Shown: positions 23,492-32,766, counted from the stretch's first letter. The stretch is DNA of 48,125 nt from Halanaerobiales bacterium (GCA_022360715.1 JAKSCG010000111.1:1-48125), one strand, 5' to 3'. The notes: generated from the letters alone by a model not told the origin. Made by a program: numbers and translations.

Positions 23492-25576
23492 ATGGGTAAT
23501 AAGCGAAACAGCACCTTGGTGATTGTAGAATCTCCGGCAAAAGCAAAGACGATATCTAAGTTTCTCGGTAAAGGTTATAAAGTGGAAGCCTCAATGGGTC
23601 ATGTGATCGATCTCCCTAAAAGCAAGCTGGGAATTGATACGGAAAATGATTTTGATCCAAAATATATTACAATCCGGGGGAAGGGCAAAGTTTTAAGTAA
23701 ATTACGGAATTCTGTGCGGAAAAGCAAAGAGGTCCTGCTGGCTACTGACCCTGATCGCGAAGGTGAGGCCATATCCTGGCATTTATCCCGGGCTTTAAAA
23801 TTAGAACAACAAAAATCCCGGATCGAATTTAATGAAATAACTAAAAATGCGATTCAGCATGCTCTGAAAAATCCAAGATCAATTAATGAAAATCTGGTTA
23901 ATGCCCAACAAGCTAGACGTTTACTGGATAGATTGGTCGGCTATAAATTGAGTCCGCTTCTCTGGAATAAGGTCAGAAAGGGATTAAGCGCCGGTCGAGT
24001 GCAAACGGTTTCGGTCAAAATTATTTGTGAAAGAGAAAGGGTAATTGAGGCTTTTGAGCCAGAGGAATATTGGACTATTAGTCTAATATTTATAAAAGAT
24101 GAACAGGAAATAAAGGCTGATTTATATCGAATTAATGATCAGAAATTTAAAATCGAAAATGAGGAGCAGGCTGCCCAAATATTAAAGGAAATTAAAGCGA
24201 ATAGCTTGCTGGTAGAATCGATTAAGGAAAGCAGTCGAAAACGCAATCCGGCGCTACCTTTTACTACCAGTACACTCCAGCAGCGGGCTGCCAGTCAATT
24301 GGGATTTTCTGCTAAAAAAACGATGTATTTAGCCCAACAATTATATGAGGGGATCGAGCTGGGTCCGGAAGGCAGCCAGGGGTTGATCAGCTACATCCGT
24401 ACCGATAGCACCAGAATTTCCGGTGAGGCGCAAAAAGAGGCCCAGGCTTATATCAAAGCCGAATTTGGCCCGGAGTTTCTTCCGGGTAAGGTGAAAAACC
24501 ATAAAGCCGCTCAGGGGGTTCAGGATGCCCACGAAGCAATTCGGCCGACTTCTATCGGACGCATTCCGGCTCAAATTAAAGAATATCTGAGCCAGGACCA
24601 GTATAAATTGTATCAGCTCATATGGAACCGTTTTGTGGCCAGTCAAATGAGTCCGGCCCTATACAAATTACTGACGATCGGGATTAGCTGTGGTCAGAAG
24701 TATCTTTTCCGGGTATCGGGTTCACAGGTGGTATTTCCAGGATTTTTGCTGGTGGATGCCCTTAGCAGGAAGGAAGATGTAATTCTGCCGAAGATGGTCG
24801 AAGGAGAGGTAATTAAACCGTTGAAATTCCTTTCCGAGCAGCATTTTACGCAACCACCCCCGCGCTATACCGAAGCCAGTCTGGTCAAAACCCTGGAAGA
24901 AGAGGGGATTGGTCGACCCAGTACTTATGCTCCGACTATTTCTACCATTATTTCCCGCGGTTATATCGAAAGAATCGCCAAACAGTTAAAACCGACTGAA
25001 CTGGGTTTTATTGTTACCGATCTTTTAAGTGAACACTTTCCCGATGTAACTGATGTGGAATTTACGGCCCAACTGGAAAACCAGTTGGATAGTATTGAAG
25101 AGGGTGAAAATGATTGGAAAAAAGTGCTGGCTGACTTTTATTATCCTTTTAAAGAAAGGCTGGACGAAGCCGGTGAGGGTATGGATAAGATTGAGCTGGC
25201 GGAAGAATTTACCGATGAAGTGTGTGAAAAATGTGGTAAACCAATGGTAGTCAAGTATGGCCGCTATGGGAAATTTCAGGCCTGTTCCGGTTATCCAGAA
25301 TGCAAAAATACTAAACCGTTTTTAATTAAAACCGGGGTAGACTGCCCTGATTGTGAAACTGGTGAATTAATCCAGCGCAAGAGTAAAAAGGGTAAGCTTT
25401 TTTACGGTTGTACTAATTATCCGGAATGTAATTTTATCATCTGGAATAAACCGGTTAAAGAGAAATGCCTGGAGTGTGGTGGTTTGATGGTAGAAAAAAG
25501 GAGCAAGAAAAAGGATTCTATTTATCAATGTATTAATAAACAATGTGGTTATGAAAAAAAGATTGAGACTGAGTAA
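23492..25576 (+). CDS. topA: DNA topoisomerase I
   Basis: Type IA topoisomerase that relaxes negative supercoils by single-strand passage. The 694-residue protein has the Toprim domain at the N-terminus (LVIVESPAKAKTISKFLG, then ATDPDREGEAISWHL), the active-site Tyr301 in SYIRTDSTR and the EGIGRPSTYAPTISTI segment of domain II/III. Three C-terminal four-Cys zinc ribbons begin CEKCGKPM, CPDCETGE and CLECGGLM (about residues 577-690). Length and domain count match Firmicute TopA. It closes dprA-smg-topA, with a small hairpin terminator after it. trmFO and xerC, which commonly follow topA in Firmicutes, are absent here. Confidence 0.97.
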   Translation: MGNKRNSTLVIVESPAKAKTISKFLGKGYKVEASMGHVIDLPKSKLGIDTENDFDPKYITIRGKGKVLSKLRNSVRKSKEVLLATDPDREGEAISWHLSRALKLEQQKSRIEFNEITKNAIQHALKNPRSINENLVNAQQARRLLDRLVGYKLSPLLWNKVRKGLSAGRVQTVSVKIICERERVIEAFEPEEYWTISLIFIKDEQEIKADLYRINDQKFKIENEEQAAQILKEIKANSLLVESIKESSRKRNPALPFTTSTLQQRAASQLGFSAKKTMYLAQQLYEGIELGPEGSQGLISYIRTDSTRISGEAQKEAQAYIKAEFGPEFLPGKVKNHKAAQGVQDAHEAIRPTSIGRIPAQIKEYLSQDQYKLYQLIWNRFVASQMSPALYKLLTIGISCGQKYLFRVSGSQVVFPGFLLVDALSRKEDVILPKMVEGEVIKPLKFLSEQHFTQPPPRYTEASLVKTLEEEGIGRPSTYAPTISTIISRGYIERIAKQLKPTELGFIVTDLLSEHFPDVTDVEFTAQLENQLDSIEEGENDWKKVLADFYYPFKERLDEAGEGMDKIELAEEFTDEVCEKCGKPMVVKYGRYGKFQACSGYPECKNTKPFLIKTGVDCPDCETGELIQRKSKKGKLFYGCTNYPECNFIIWNKPVKEKCLECGGLMVEKRSKKKDSIYQCINKQCGYEKKIETE

Positions 25577-25763
25577 AACGGCAGCAATAATTAGTATCAT
25601 CAGCAAGAATAGCTTGCTTTTCCTATAACTACTACCCGTGGGGCCCAGTGCCGATAGAAGTAGGGCAGTCTTAAGTCAGTCTAATAGAAAGCGGCCTATC
25701 CGCCGCCGAAAAAGGGAAAGTTTTATTATTGAAAAAAAGGCTAAAGATTAGTTAGATAATATC
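25577..25763. other. Unexplained intergenic segment between topA and hslV
   Basis: The topA-hslV gap is about 280 bases. Apart from the topA terminator and the hslV promoter it holds a GC-rich section (25630-25720) with several self-complementary pieces: CTACT/AGTAG enclosing GCCC/GGGC, and GCGGC-CTATCC-GCCGC near 25692. No open frame with a ribosome site is visible. It could be a small RNA or a remnant of lost genes. Confidence 0.3.
25602..25622 (+). terminator. Probable terminator after topA
   Basis: AGCAAG / CTTGCT forms a six-base stem around AATAG, followed by a short T run (TTTTCC). It is modest in strength and lies 26 bases after the topA stop. Confidence 0.45.
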
Positions 25764-25793
25764 TTGACATGGTTTGTTGGTATGTGTTACGAT
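25764..25793 (+). promoter_or_regulatory. Promoter of hslV-hslU-codY
   Basis: A perfect TTGACA, an 18-base spacer and TACGAT. The leader to hslV is about 60 bases long and contains a direct repeat. Confidence 0.6.
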
Positions 25794-25815
25794 ATATGAA
25801 GTAATAAAATTAATA

Positions 25816-25842
25816 ACAATTTTGAATCATTTGACAATTTTG
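25816..25842 (+). repeat. Direct repeat in the hslV leader
   Basis: ACAATTTTG occurs at 25816-25824 and 25834-25842, exactly 18 bases apart, just before the ribosome site AAGGAGGG. The even spacing suggests a possible binding site for a regulator in the transcribed leader. Confidence 0.35.
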
Positions 25843-25858
25843 TAAGGAGGGAGAGATA

Positions 25859-26413
25859 TTGTCAGATAAGATTAAATCTACTACTGTTATTGCGGTTAAA
25901 TATAGAGATAGTGTAGCAATGGCTGGTGATGGTCAGGTTACCATGGGTAGCACAATTATGAAGTCGGGCGCCAAGAAAGTACGCCATTTATATCGTGGTG
26001 AAGTTTTGGCCGGGTTTGCCGGTACCTCAGCCGATGCCTTTACTCTGTTTGAGAAATTTGAGGTTAAACTGGAAGAGTTTCGCGGCAATCTGGAAAGGGC
26101 AGCGGTTGAAATGGCTAAAGACTGGCGGACAGATAAAATATTAAGAAAACTTGAAGCATTGTTAATTGTGGCTAATAGTAAGAAGATTTTGCTAATATCT
26201 GGAAATGGAGATGTGATCGAACCAGATGATAATATCATTGCGATCGGCTCGGGTGGTTCCTATGCCCTGGCTGCAGCTAAAGCCCTGGTTAAGCATGGTG
26301 AAAAATTAACAGCCCGGGATATTGCTGCTGAGGCCCTGGCAATTGCTGCTAACATATGTATTTATACTAATGATTATATAACTGTTGAAGATTTGATAGG
26401 GGGTGAAAGATGA
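25859..26413 (+). CDS. hslV: ATP-dependent protease HslV (ClpQ) peptidase subunit
   Basis: HslV forms the double-hexamer peptidase core of the HslUV protease. The 184-residue product reads MSDKIKS and then [23 protein letters not shown]. As in the family, removal of the short propeptide exposes an N-terminal Thr (Thr8) as nucleophile. This differs from B. subtilis CodW/ClpQ, which uses Ser. [14 protein letters not shown] near the C-terminus is also typical. The start is a TTG with AAGGAGGG upstream. The stop overlaps hslU by four bases (ATGA), giving coupled, balanced synthesis. Confidence 0.96.
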   Translation: MSDKIKSTTVIAVKYRDSVAMAGDGQVTMGSTIMKSGAKKVRHLYRGEVLAGFAGTSADAFTLFEKFEVKLEEFRGNLERAAVEMAKDWRTDKILRKLEALLIVANSKKILLISGNGDVIEPDDNIIAIGSGGSYALAAAKALVKHGEKLTARDIAAEALAIAANICIYTNDYITVEDLIGGER

Positions 26414-27795
26414 AAAAAGAACTTACTCCACGCGAGATTGTTAAGCATCTTGACCGATACATCATTGGCCAGGATGATGCAAAAAGGGCAGTGGCAATTG
26501 CCCTCAGAAATAGATTTCGGCGGAAAAGGGTGCAATCAGAACTGAAAGACGAGATTATTCCAAAAAATATCTTGATGATCGGTCCGACCGGGGTTGGTAA
26601 AACAGAGATTGCTCGTCGGCTGGCTAAGATATCTTCTTCCCCTTTTATTAAGGTGGAGGTGACCAAGTTTACCGAGGTTGGTTATGTCGGTAGAGATGTT
26701 GAATCAATGGTACGAGACCTGGTTGAGACTTCGATTAGAATGATCAAACAGGAAAGAGTAAAGCTAGTCGAAGATAAAGCCCGTGAAATGGCCCTCGACC
26801 GCATCGTGGAAATTTTACTTCCCCTGCCGAAGAAGTCCCGGAAAAATCCTTTTGATTTTTTGATGGAAGATAAGAAAGAAAATACTGAGATCAACCAGGA
26901 TACCTATGCACGTATCCAGGAGAGGAGAGAAAGGTTAAAGTCAAGAATAAAAAAGGGCGAATTAGATGAGCAGATGATCGAAGTCAAGGTTGATGCTCAA
27001 AATCCACAAATGTTTGAGATATTTTCCGGAGCCGGAGTGGAGGAGATGGGAATTAATTTTCAGGATATGTTTGGTAATATTTTTCCATCGCAAAAGAAAA
27101 AAAGAAAGGTTTCAATTAAAGATGCTAAAGTAATTCTCAAACAGGATGAAGCACAAAAGTTGATTGATATGGATGAAGTCAGCGCCGAAGCAATTGCCAA
27201 AGTAGAAGAGGATGGAATAGTTTTTCTGGATGAGATTGACAAAATAGCGGGCCGGGAATCAGGCAGCGGCCCCGAGGTTTCCCGGGAAGGAGTTCAGCGG
27301 GATATCCTGCCGATTGTGGAGGGTTCAACGGTAGTAACGAAATACGGAGCAGTTAAAACTGACCATATCCTGTTTATTGCTGCCGGGGCCTTTCATGTAG
27401 CCAAACCATCGGACTTAATACCTGAACTACAGGGACGTTTTCCGATCCGGGTTGAATTGCAAAGCCTGACCAAAGATAATTTTAAAGAGATCTTAATGCA
27501 ACCCAGAAATGCCCTGACCAAACAGTATATTGCTTTATTGGAAACAGAAGGATTGCTAATTAAATTTACCGATGAAGCATTAGCAGAGATTGCCGAATTT
27601 GCTTTCACGGTAAATGAACAAACAGAAAATATTGGTGCCAGGCGGCTGCATACTATTATGGAGCGATTATTGGAGGAATTATCCTTCCATGCACCGGATA
27701 TGGAAAATACCGAACTTGTAATTGATGTTGACTATGTTAACAAACAACTAGCTGATGTTGTTAAAGATAAAGACCTAAGCAAATATATATTATAA
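26410..27795 (+). CDS. hslU: HslU (ClpY) unfoldase ATPase
   Basis: The AAA+ ring that unfolds substrates and feeds them to HslV. The 461-residue protein has Walker A GPTGVGKT (residues 58-65), the substrate-gripping pore loop GYVGRDVES, the inserted intermediate I-domain (about 110-235), Walker [10 protein letters not shown] and the sensor and arginine-finger region [11 protein letters not shown]. It ends KDLSKYIL; the C-terminal tail inserts into HslV to activate it. codY begins 42 bases after the stop without an intervening terminator, so hslV-hslU-codY form one operon, as in many Firmicutes. Confidence 0.97.
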   Translation: MKKELTPREIVKHLDRYIIGQDDAKRAVAIALRNRFRRKRVQSELKDEIIPKNILMIGPTGVGKTEIARRLAKISSSPFIKVEVTKFTEVGYVGRDVESMVRDLVETSIRMIKQERVKLVEDKAREMALDRIVEILLPLPKKSRKNPFDFLMEDKKENTEINQDTYARIQERRERLKSRIKKGELDEQMIEVKVDAQNPQMFEIFSGAGVEEMGINFQDMFGNIFPSQKKKRKVSIKDAKVILKQDEAQKLIDMDEVSAEAIAKVEEDGIVFLDEIDKIAGRESGSGPEVSREGVQRDILPIVEGSTVVTKYGAVKTDHILFIAAGAFHVAKPSDLIPELQGRFPIRVELQSLTKDNFKEILMQPRNALTKQYIALLETEGLLIKFTDEALAEIAEFAFTVNEQTENIGARRLHTIMERLLEELSFHAPDMENTELVIDVDYVNKQLADVVKDKDLSKYIL

Positions 27796-27837
27796 TTTTA
27801 TCCAAATATGGAAGAATAAAAATGGAGGTTGGAAACT

Positions 27838-28623
27838 ATGATGGAAGAACTGTTGGAAAAGAGTAGGAAAATTAATCATTTATTGCAGAGAACCGGAGGC
27901 AGACCTGTCGATTTTTCGGAGATGGCCAGTGTGCTTTGTGATGCTATTAACTGTAATATCTATATTTCCAGTAAAAAGGGAAAGATCCTGGGTTATAGTT
28001 TGCTGGATGATTTTGAATGCGATATTATGGAAGAAAGGGTTGTGGAAGAAGGTAAATTTCCCGATGAATATAACGATGGCTTAATGAATATTAGGGAAAC
28101 CAAGGCAAACATTGAACAAAAGGAAGGAAATTGTGTTTTTGCTGATGGAGAGGATTGCTTATTTACTAATAAGTTGACGACAATTATCCCAGTTGTCGGT
28201 GGTGGTGACAGGTTAGGGACACTGGTCCTGGCTCGCTATGGTGAAAAATTTACTGCCCATGACTTAATTTTGGCGGAATATGGGGGTTCGGTTGTAGGGA
28301 TGGAAATCCTAAGATCAAAGAGTGAGCGGATTGAAAAGGAAGCGAGAAAAAAAGCGGCTGTCCAGATCGCGATCGATACCTTATCTTATTCCGAATTAGA
28401 AGCAATCGAACATATTTTTGAAGAATTGGATGGTAAAGAGGGTCTACTGGTGGCCAGTAAGATTGCTGATCGAGTAGGGATTACCAGGTCGGTGATTGTT
28501 AACGCTTTAAGAAAATTTGAAAGTGCCGGGGTGATTGAATCACGTTCCCTTGGGATGAAAGGTACCTTTATCCGGGTTTTAAATGACTACTTGCTGGAAG
28601 AGCTAGACAAACTCAAGGCTTAA
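27838..28623 (+). CDS. codY: GTP-sensing global transcriptional regulator CodY
   Basis: CodY represses nutrient-scavenging, motility and other genes when GTP and branched-chain amino acids are abundant. The 261-residue protein has an N-terminal GAF-like ligand domain (about 1-155), a linker helix and a winged helix-turn-helix (about 200-250). Its recognition region, [19 protein letters not shown], is essentially the sequence known from Bacillus CodY, so the DNA target is probably also conserved. The ATG at 27838 follows GGAGG at nine bases; the next ATG codon is an alternative. A strong terminator ends the gene, and a CodY-like palindrome is found 50 bases beyond it. Confidence 0.96.
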   Translation: MMEELLEKSRKINHLLQRTGGRPVDFSEMASVLCDAINCNIYISSKKGKILGYSLLDDFECDIMEERVVEEGKFPDEYNDGLMNIRETKANIEQKEGNCVFADGEDCLFTNKLTTIIPVVGGGDRLGTLVLARYGEKFTAHDLILAEYGGSVVGMEILRSKSERIEKEARKKAAVQIAIDTLSYSELEAIEHIFEELDGKEGLLVASKIADRVGITRSVIVNALRKFESAGVIESRSLGMKGTFIRVLNDYLLEELDKLKA

Positions 28624-28627
28624 TTTT

Positions 28628-28662
28628 AAAGCCCTCTCAGGATTCTCTGGAGGGCTTTTTTT
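28628..28662 (+). terminator. Rho-independent terminator after codY
   Basis: AAAGCCCTC / GAGGGCTTT is a perfect nine-base stem with a 13-base loop and a TTTT tail. It ends hslV-hslU-codY. Confidence 0.9.
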
Positions 28663-28674
28663 GAAATTTGCAGG

Positions 28675-28689
28675 AATTGTTTAACAATT
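28675..28689. promoter_or_regulatory. Candidate CodY box over the che promoter
   Basis: AATTGTTTAACAATT is a perfect 15-bp palindrome. It has the same length and arms as the CodY consensus AATTTTCWGAAAATT and matches it at 11 of 15 positions. It covers the -35 of the che promoter, a position expected to block transcription. Confidence 0.45.
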
Positions 28690-28705
28690 GTCGAATAGTT
28701 ATATT
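28677..28705 (+). promoter_or_regulatory. Promoter of the chemotaxis operon
   Basis: TTGTTT, 17 bases, TATATT, with a predicted start point about 30 bases before cheY. I saw no sigma-D type (TAAA/GCCGATAA) promoter, so expression appears to depend on the main sigma factor. Confidence 0.5.
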
Positions 28706-28740
28706 ATCAATAGAAAAGTGGCTGAAGGGGGTAACAGTAA

Positions 28741-29106
28741 ATGTCCAAAAAGGTTCTGATAGTAGATGATGCAGCATTTATGCGGATGATGATCAAAAAT
28801 ATCCTCTTAGATGGTGGATTTGAAATAGCAGGCGAGGCAGAAAATGGACGTCAGGCAATCGAGATCTTTAAAAAGATTAGACCGGATCTGGTAACAATGG
28901 ATATCACTATGCCGGAGCTGGATGGGATTGATGCGGTACGAGAAATTATGGAAATTGATCGGGAGGCCAAGATTATTATATGTAGTGCGATGGGACAAGA
29001 GGCAATGGTAATTGATGCAATTCAAGCCGGCGCTAAAGACTTTGTCGTGAAGCCATTTAAACCGGACCGGGTGCTGGCAGCTATTAAAAAAATCTTCAGT
29101 AATTAA
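28741..29106 (+). CDS. cheY: Chemotaxis response regulator CheY
   Basis: A single-domain receiver of 121 residues. The acidic pocket Asp9/Asp10 (VLIVDD), phosphoacceptor Asp54 (LVTMDITMP), Ser82 in IICSAMG and Lys104 in VVKPF are all present. Phosphorylated by CheA, CheY normally binds the flagellar motor switch. With no output domain and its place at the head of cheA-cheW-cheW-cheC-cheD, CheY is the straightforward call. The ribosome site is a GGGGG before AACAGTAAATG. cheA starts 15 bases after its stop. Confidence 0.93.
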   Translation: MSKKVLIVDDAAFMRMMIKNILLDGGFEIAGEAENGRQAIEIFKKIRPDLVTMDITMPELDGIDAVREIMEIDREAKIIICSAMGQEAMVIDAIQAGAKDFVVKPFKPDRVLAAIKKIFSN

Positions 29107-29121
29107 AGGAGGTAGGAATAT

Positions 29122-31104
29122 ATGGATAACCGCCAATACTTACAGATGTTTTTTGATGAGTCATCTGAATATCTCCAACTGCTTAATGAGAATGTTTTAT
29201 TACTGGAAGGGGACCCTGAAAATGAAGAAGTTATTAATGCTGTTTTTCGGGCTGCCCATTCGGTAAAGGGTATGTCTGCTACGATGGGGTTTACGAAACT
29301 GACTGATTTAACCCATAAAGTCGAAAACATCCTTTCCAAAGTGCGGAATAAAGAGTTACATATCAATGAGGAGATTATTAACCTTTTGTTTGCCGGCCTG
29401 GACCATATTAAACAATTGATCGAGGATATAAAAAATAACGGGGAAGAGGTTTCTGATGTTAGGGACTACCTAAACCAATTAGATGATTTTTTAAACAGAG
29501 ACCAAAACTCCGGACAGGCTTCGGTGCGCGAAGTAACCGCCCAAGAGTATGATTTTACTTCCTATTTGTCGCTAAGTGAAGAGGAGCAGCAGGAGATTGC
29601 CCAAAAGATCAAAGAACAGGATGCTATTTATAATATTGAGGTTGTGTTGGACGAGAGCTGCTTGTTGAAAAATGTGCGGGGGTATATGATCCTGAAAAAA
29701 GCTCAGGAATTAGGTTATCTGGCCAAATCTTATCCTACTTTAAAAGAGATTGAAGATGAAGACTTTGGATTATCGATTTATTTTATCCTGGTTTCCAGTA
29801 TGTTTACAGAAGATATGGAAGAAATTCTAAAGGATATTGTTGATGTCAAAGAAGTAATCCTCGAACCGTCAGAATTGACTATTTTCCCGGCAGTTAAGGA
29901 AGAAGAAGCGCGCGAGGACAAACAAAAAAGTCCAAAATCCCTGGCAAATATCCAGGTTGCACCAACAGTCAGGGTTGATATTAATAAATTGGATCTCTTA
30001 ATGAATATGGTCGGGGAATTACTGATTAATAAGACCCGACTCGAGGGTTTGAAGATTAGCTCGGAAATATATCAGGATATTATTCAACAATTGGATCGGG
30101 TTACAATGGAATTACACCATATTGTTATGCAGATCAGAATGGTACCGATCGGGGGTATTTTTAATCGTTTTCCCCGGATGGTCAGGGACTTATCGAAAGA
30201 ATTAACTAAGGAGATAGAATTGGTGGTGGAGGGTGCCGATACTGAATTAGACCGCTCAATTATTGATGAACTGGGCGACCCTTTAATGCATTTAATCCGT
30301 AATGCGATTGATCACGGGATTGAACATCCGGCAGAAAGGGAGAAAAAAGGCAAGAGTAGCAAGGGGACGATCCTCCTTAATGCTTATCAGAAAGGTAGTG
30401 AAATTATTATTGAGGTTGAAGATGACGGGGCAGGGATTGACCCGGACTTTATTACCCGGAAAGCCCTGAAAAAGGGTTTGGTGACCACAGAAGAGGTTGA
30501 AAACATGGATGATAAGGAAAAGCTGTATTTGATCTTTCATCCGGGGTTCAGTACGTCGGAAGAAGTTACCGATCTTTCCGGGCGTGGTGTCGGAATGGAT
30601 GTGGTTAAAAGGGTAGTCGAGTCCCTTGATGGACAAGTTTTTATCGAATCAGAACAAGACCTGGGAACCCGTTTTATTATTTCATTACCGTTAACCCTGG
30701 CTATTACTCAGGCTTTAATGGTGAAAATAGACCAGGAGATATTTGCTATTCCGCTGGGGGCGATTAGTGAAACCCTAATGATTAACCCTAATGACATTAG
30801 ACAGGTCAGGGGTCAGGATGTGATTGTACTGAGAGATACAACTATCCCGATTGTCGAAGGTTCCTGTAAATTGAATCTTAATGTTGAATATGGAAAGTAT
30901 ACAGAACGGGAAGAAATATCGGTCGTGATTATAACTTCCGGGGAAAGACAGGTTGGGTTAATTGTTGACGAATTATTAAACCAGCAAGAAATAGTTATTA
31001 AATCCCTCGGCAATTATTTAGTTAACACTAAAAATATTAGTGGTGCTACCATTGTCGGGGATGGGGATGTGGCCTTAATCTTAGATGTTCGCAATATAGC
31101 TTAA
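29122..31104 (+). CDS. cheA: Chemotaxis sensor kinase CheA
   Basis: A 660-residue CheA with all five domains. P1 Hpt carries the phosphorylated His46 in RAAHSVKG. P2 (about 165-255) binds CheY. The P3 dimerisation helices follow APTVRVDINKLDLLMNMVGELL. The P4 kinase has the N box LIRNAIDHGIEHP, the G1 box DDGAGID and the G2 box GRGVGMDVV. P5, a CheW-like regulatory domain, occupies the last 130 residues. It phosphorylates CheY in response to receptor state. The ATG follows AAAGGAGG. cheW follows 16 bases after the stop. Confidence 0.96.
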   Translation: MDNRQYLQMFFDESSEYLQLLNENVLLLEGDPENEEVINAVFRAAHSVKGMSATMGFTKLTDLTHKVENILSKVRNKELHINEEIINLLFAGLDHIKQLIEDIKNNGEEVSDVRDYLNQLDDFLNRDQNSGQASVREVTAQEYDFTSYLSLSEEEQQEIAQKIKEQDAIYNIEVVLDESCLLKNVRGYMILKKAQELGYLAKSYPTLKEIEDEDFGLSIYFILVSSMFTEDMEEILKDIVDVKEVILEPSELTIFPAVKEEEAREDKQKSPKSLANIQVAPTVRVDINKLDLLMNMVGELLINKTRLEGLKISSEIYQDIIQQLDRVTMELHHIVMQIRMVPIGGIFNRFPRMVRDLSKELTKEIELVVEGADTELDRSIIDELGDPLMHLIRNAIDHGIEHPAEREKKGKSSKGTILLNAYQKGSEIIIEVEDDGAGIDPDFITRKALKKGLVTTEEVENMDDKEKLYLIFHPGFSTSEEVTDLSGRGVGMDVVKRVVESLDGQVFIESEQDLGTRFIISLPLTLAITQALMVKIDQEIFAIPLGAISETLMINPNDIRQVRGQDVIVLRDTTIPIVEGSCKLNLNVEYGKYTEREEISVVIITSGERQVGLIVDELLNQQEIVIKSLGNYLVNTKNISGATIVGDGDVALILDVRNIA

Positions 31105-31120
31105 AGGAGGATTGTAGATC

Positions 31121-31612
31121 ATGGAAGCTGTTTTAGAAATGGAAAAGGACTATCAGCCGGGAAGCAAAAAACAGATTGTTATCTTTCAATTGGGGACAGA
31201 AGAATATGCGGTCGATATAACCCATTCCCGCGAGATCATTAAACCCACTAAAATTACTAAGGTCCCCAATACTCCCGATTATGTTAGGGGTGTAATCAAT
31301 TTAAGGGGCCAGATTGTTCCAGTGATTGACCTCAGGAAAAGGTTTAATATAACAGTAGGAAAAGCAGACAAAAAGAAAGAAAGAATAATTACGATTGAAA
31401 GCAGGGATACCCTGGTCGGGCTGGTAGTTGATAGTGTTAATGAAGTTTTTTGGCTGAATCTGACCGAACTGGAACCCGCTCCGGAAATTGAGGGTGGGAT
31501 TAAACAGGAATTTATCCAGGGTGTTGGTAAAAAGGATGATCGATTACTGATCTTGATCGACATGGAACGGCTTCTTTTTGCTGATCGGGAAGCTGAAAGC
31601 GAAATTATGTAA
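31121..31612 (+). CDS. cheW: Chemotaxis coupling protein CheW (first copy)
   Basis: CheW bridges receptors and CheA in the signalling array. This 163-residue copy has the standard beta-barrel pattern: IVIFQLGTEEYAVDI, ITKVPNTPDYVRGVINLRGQIVPVIDLRKRF and VGLVVDSVNEVF. The ATG lies behind AAAGGAGG. The second CheW gene follows 13 bases later, so the operon carries two divergent CheW copies side by side, which may serve different receptor groups or array positions. Confidence 0.93.
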   Translation: MEAVLEMEKDYQPGSKKQIVIFQLGTEEYAVDITHSREIIKPTKITKVPNTPDYVRGVINLRGQIVPVIDLRKRFNITVGKADKKKERIITIESRDTLVGLVVDSVNEVFWLNLTELEPAPEIEGGIKQEFIQGVGKKDDRLLILIDMERLLFADREAESEIM

Positions 31613-31625
31613 AGGGGGTGGTGAT

Positions 31626-32126
31626 ATGTTGTCAAATTTTAAGAATAAAGAAGAACAAACTTTACAGAAAGAAGAGAAACAGTATATAGTTTTTGTGATC
31701 GGTAAAGAGGAATTTGGGGTAGATGTAAAACAGGCCAGGGAGATCATCACCACAACTGATTTTACTATTATTCCTAAGGTTCCTCATTTTGTCAAAGGGG
31801 TTATTAATTTAAGGGGAGAGATTATTCCGATCATTGATTTGCGAAAAAAATTAGATTTAGCCGGGGGGAGATCCGGTGATGACAAGAAAGTAATCATTGT
31901 TGAACTGGATCATTGCTTGATCGGAATGCAGGTTGATGATGTAAAAGAGATGATCAGGATTAATCTTGATGATATTGTGGAAGCACCTGCAATTATTAAA
32001 GGGATTAAGCGGGATTATGTTAGTGGTGTCGGGAAATTACAGGATAAATTACTGATACTGCTCAACTTGACCTGTATTCTATCGGAGCAAGAAATGCAAA
32101 TAATTGATGAGATGGATCTAAGGTAA
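31626..32126 (+). CDS. cheW: Chemotaxis coupling protein CheW (second copy)
   Basis: A 166-residue CheW with the same fold signature as its neighbour (YIVFVIGKEEFGVDV, IPKVPHFVKGVINLRGEIIPIIDLRKKL, IGMQVDDVKEMI). It is clearly a diverged duplicate, not a recent copy. The ATG at 31626 is preferred for its GGGGGTGGTG site; a longer frame reaching into the first cheW has no support. cheC starts 13 bases after the stop. Confidence 0.92.
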   Translation: MLSNFKNKEEQTLQKEEKQYIVFVIGKEEFGVDVKQAREIITTTDFTIIPKVPHFVKGVINLRGEIIPIIDLRKKLDLAGGRSGDDKKVIIVELDHCLIGMQVDDVKEMIRINLDDIVEAPAIIKGIKRDYVSGVGKLQDKLLILLNLTCILSEQEMQIIDEMDLR

Positions 32127-32139
32127 GGGGTTGAGGTTA

Positions 32140-32766
32140 ATGGAAGGCGGATTCTTGAAAAACTTGTCCAGTCTGCAAAAGGATGCATTAAAAGAAATAG
32201 GTAATGTGGGAGCAGGTAATGCGGCTACTGCTTTTGCTCAATTCCTGGACTGTAAGATTGAAATGACTGTTCCTTCGGTTGAAATACTTTCTATCTCTGA
32301 GGTTCCTGAAATAACCGGTGGAATGGAGAAGGTAGTTGTCGGGGTCTTACTCAGTGTTTTGGGCGAAGCACCTGGTAGTATTCTTTTAATCTTATCGGAA
32401 GAGAGCACAGTTAACCTGCTTGAGATTGTTTTAGAGCAAAACATTGATTTAACAGGACTTGATGAAGTACAGACTTCGGCAGTGAAAGAGATTGGTAATA
32501 TCCTGGCCGGTTCTTATTTAAATGCCTTGAACCAGATGACCGGTTTTAATTTAATTCAGTCGGTACCGGCTTTTTGCTATGATATGGCCGGGGCCATTTT
32601 AAGTTCATCAATGATTCCAATCAGCGAAGAGAGTGATTATGCCCTTTTAATTGAAACTAAGTTCATCAAGGGTGATAGTGAGATTGAAGGATATTTCTTT
32701 TTAATACCTAATCATGGCTCCCTCGAGAAAATACTTGGGTCATTAGGATTGGAGACAAATGAGTAG
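32140..32766 (+). CDS. cheC: CheY-P phosphatase CheC
   Basis: CheC dephosphorylates CheY-P and binds CheD in the Bacillus/Thermotoga type of adaptation. Both phosphatase centres are intact in this 208-residue protein. DALKEIGN and SAVKEIGN each fit (D/S)xxxExxN and are each followed after 22 residues by Pro. The two pseudo-symmetric halves are visible. I use the ATG at 32140, with GGGGTTGAGG upstream. The 3' end overlaps cheD by 8 bases, consistent with the two acting as a complex. cheB and cheR are not in this operon. Confidence 0.93.
   Translation: MEGGFLKNLSSLQKDALKEIGNVGAGNAATAFAQFLDCKIEMTVPSVEILSISEVPEITGGMEKVVVGVLLSVLGEAPGSILLILSEESTVNLLEIVLEQNIDLTGLDEVQTSAVKEIGNILAGSYLNALNQMTGFNLIQSVPAFCYDMAGAILSSSMIPISEESDYALLIETKFIKGDSEIEGYFFLIPNHGSLEKILGSLGLETNE

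Noticed and set aside
25577..25763. Remnant of trmFO or xerC coding sequence
   Set aside because: I could not find a stretch translating to either protein in any frame, so decay of those genes is only a positional guess.
31279..31753. Long minus-strand open frames across the cheW genes
   Set aside because: These are shadows of the well-supported plus-strand CheW reading frames.
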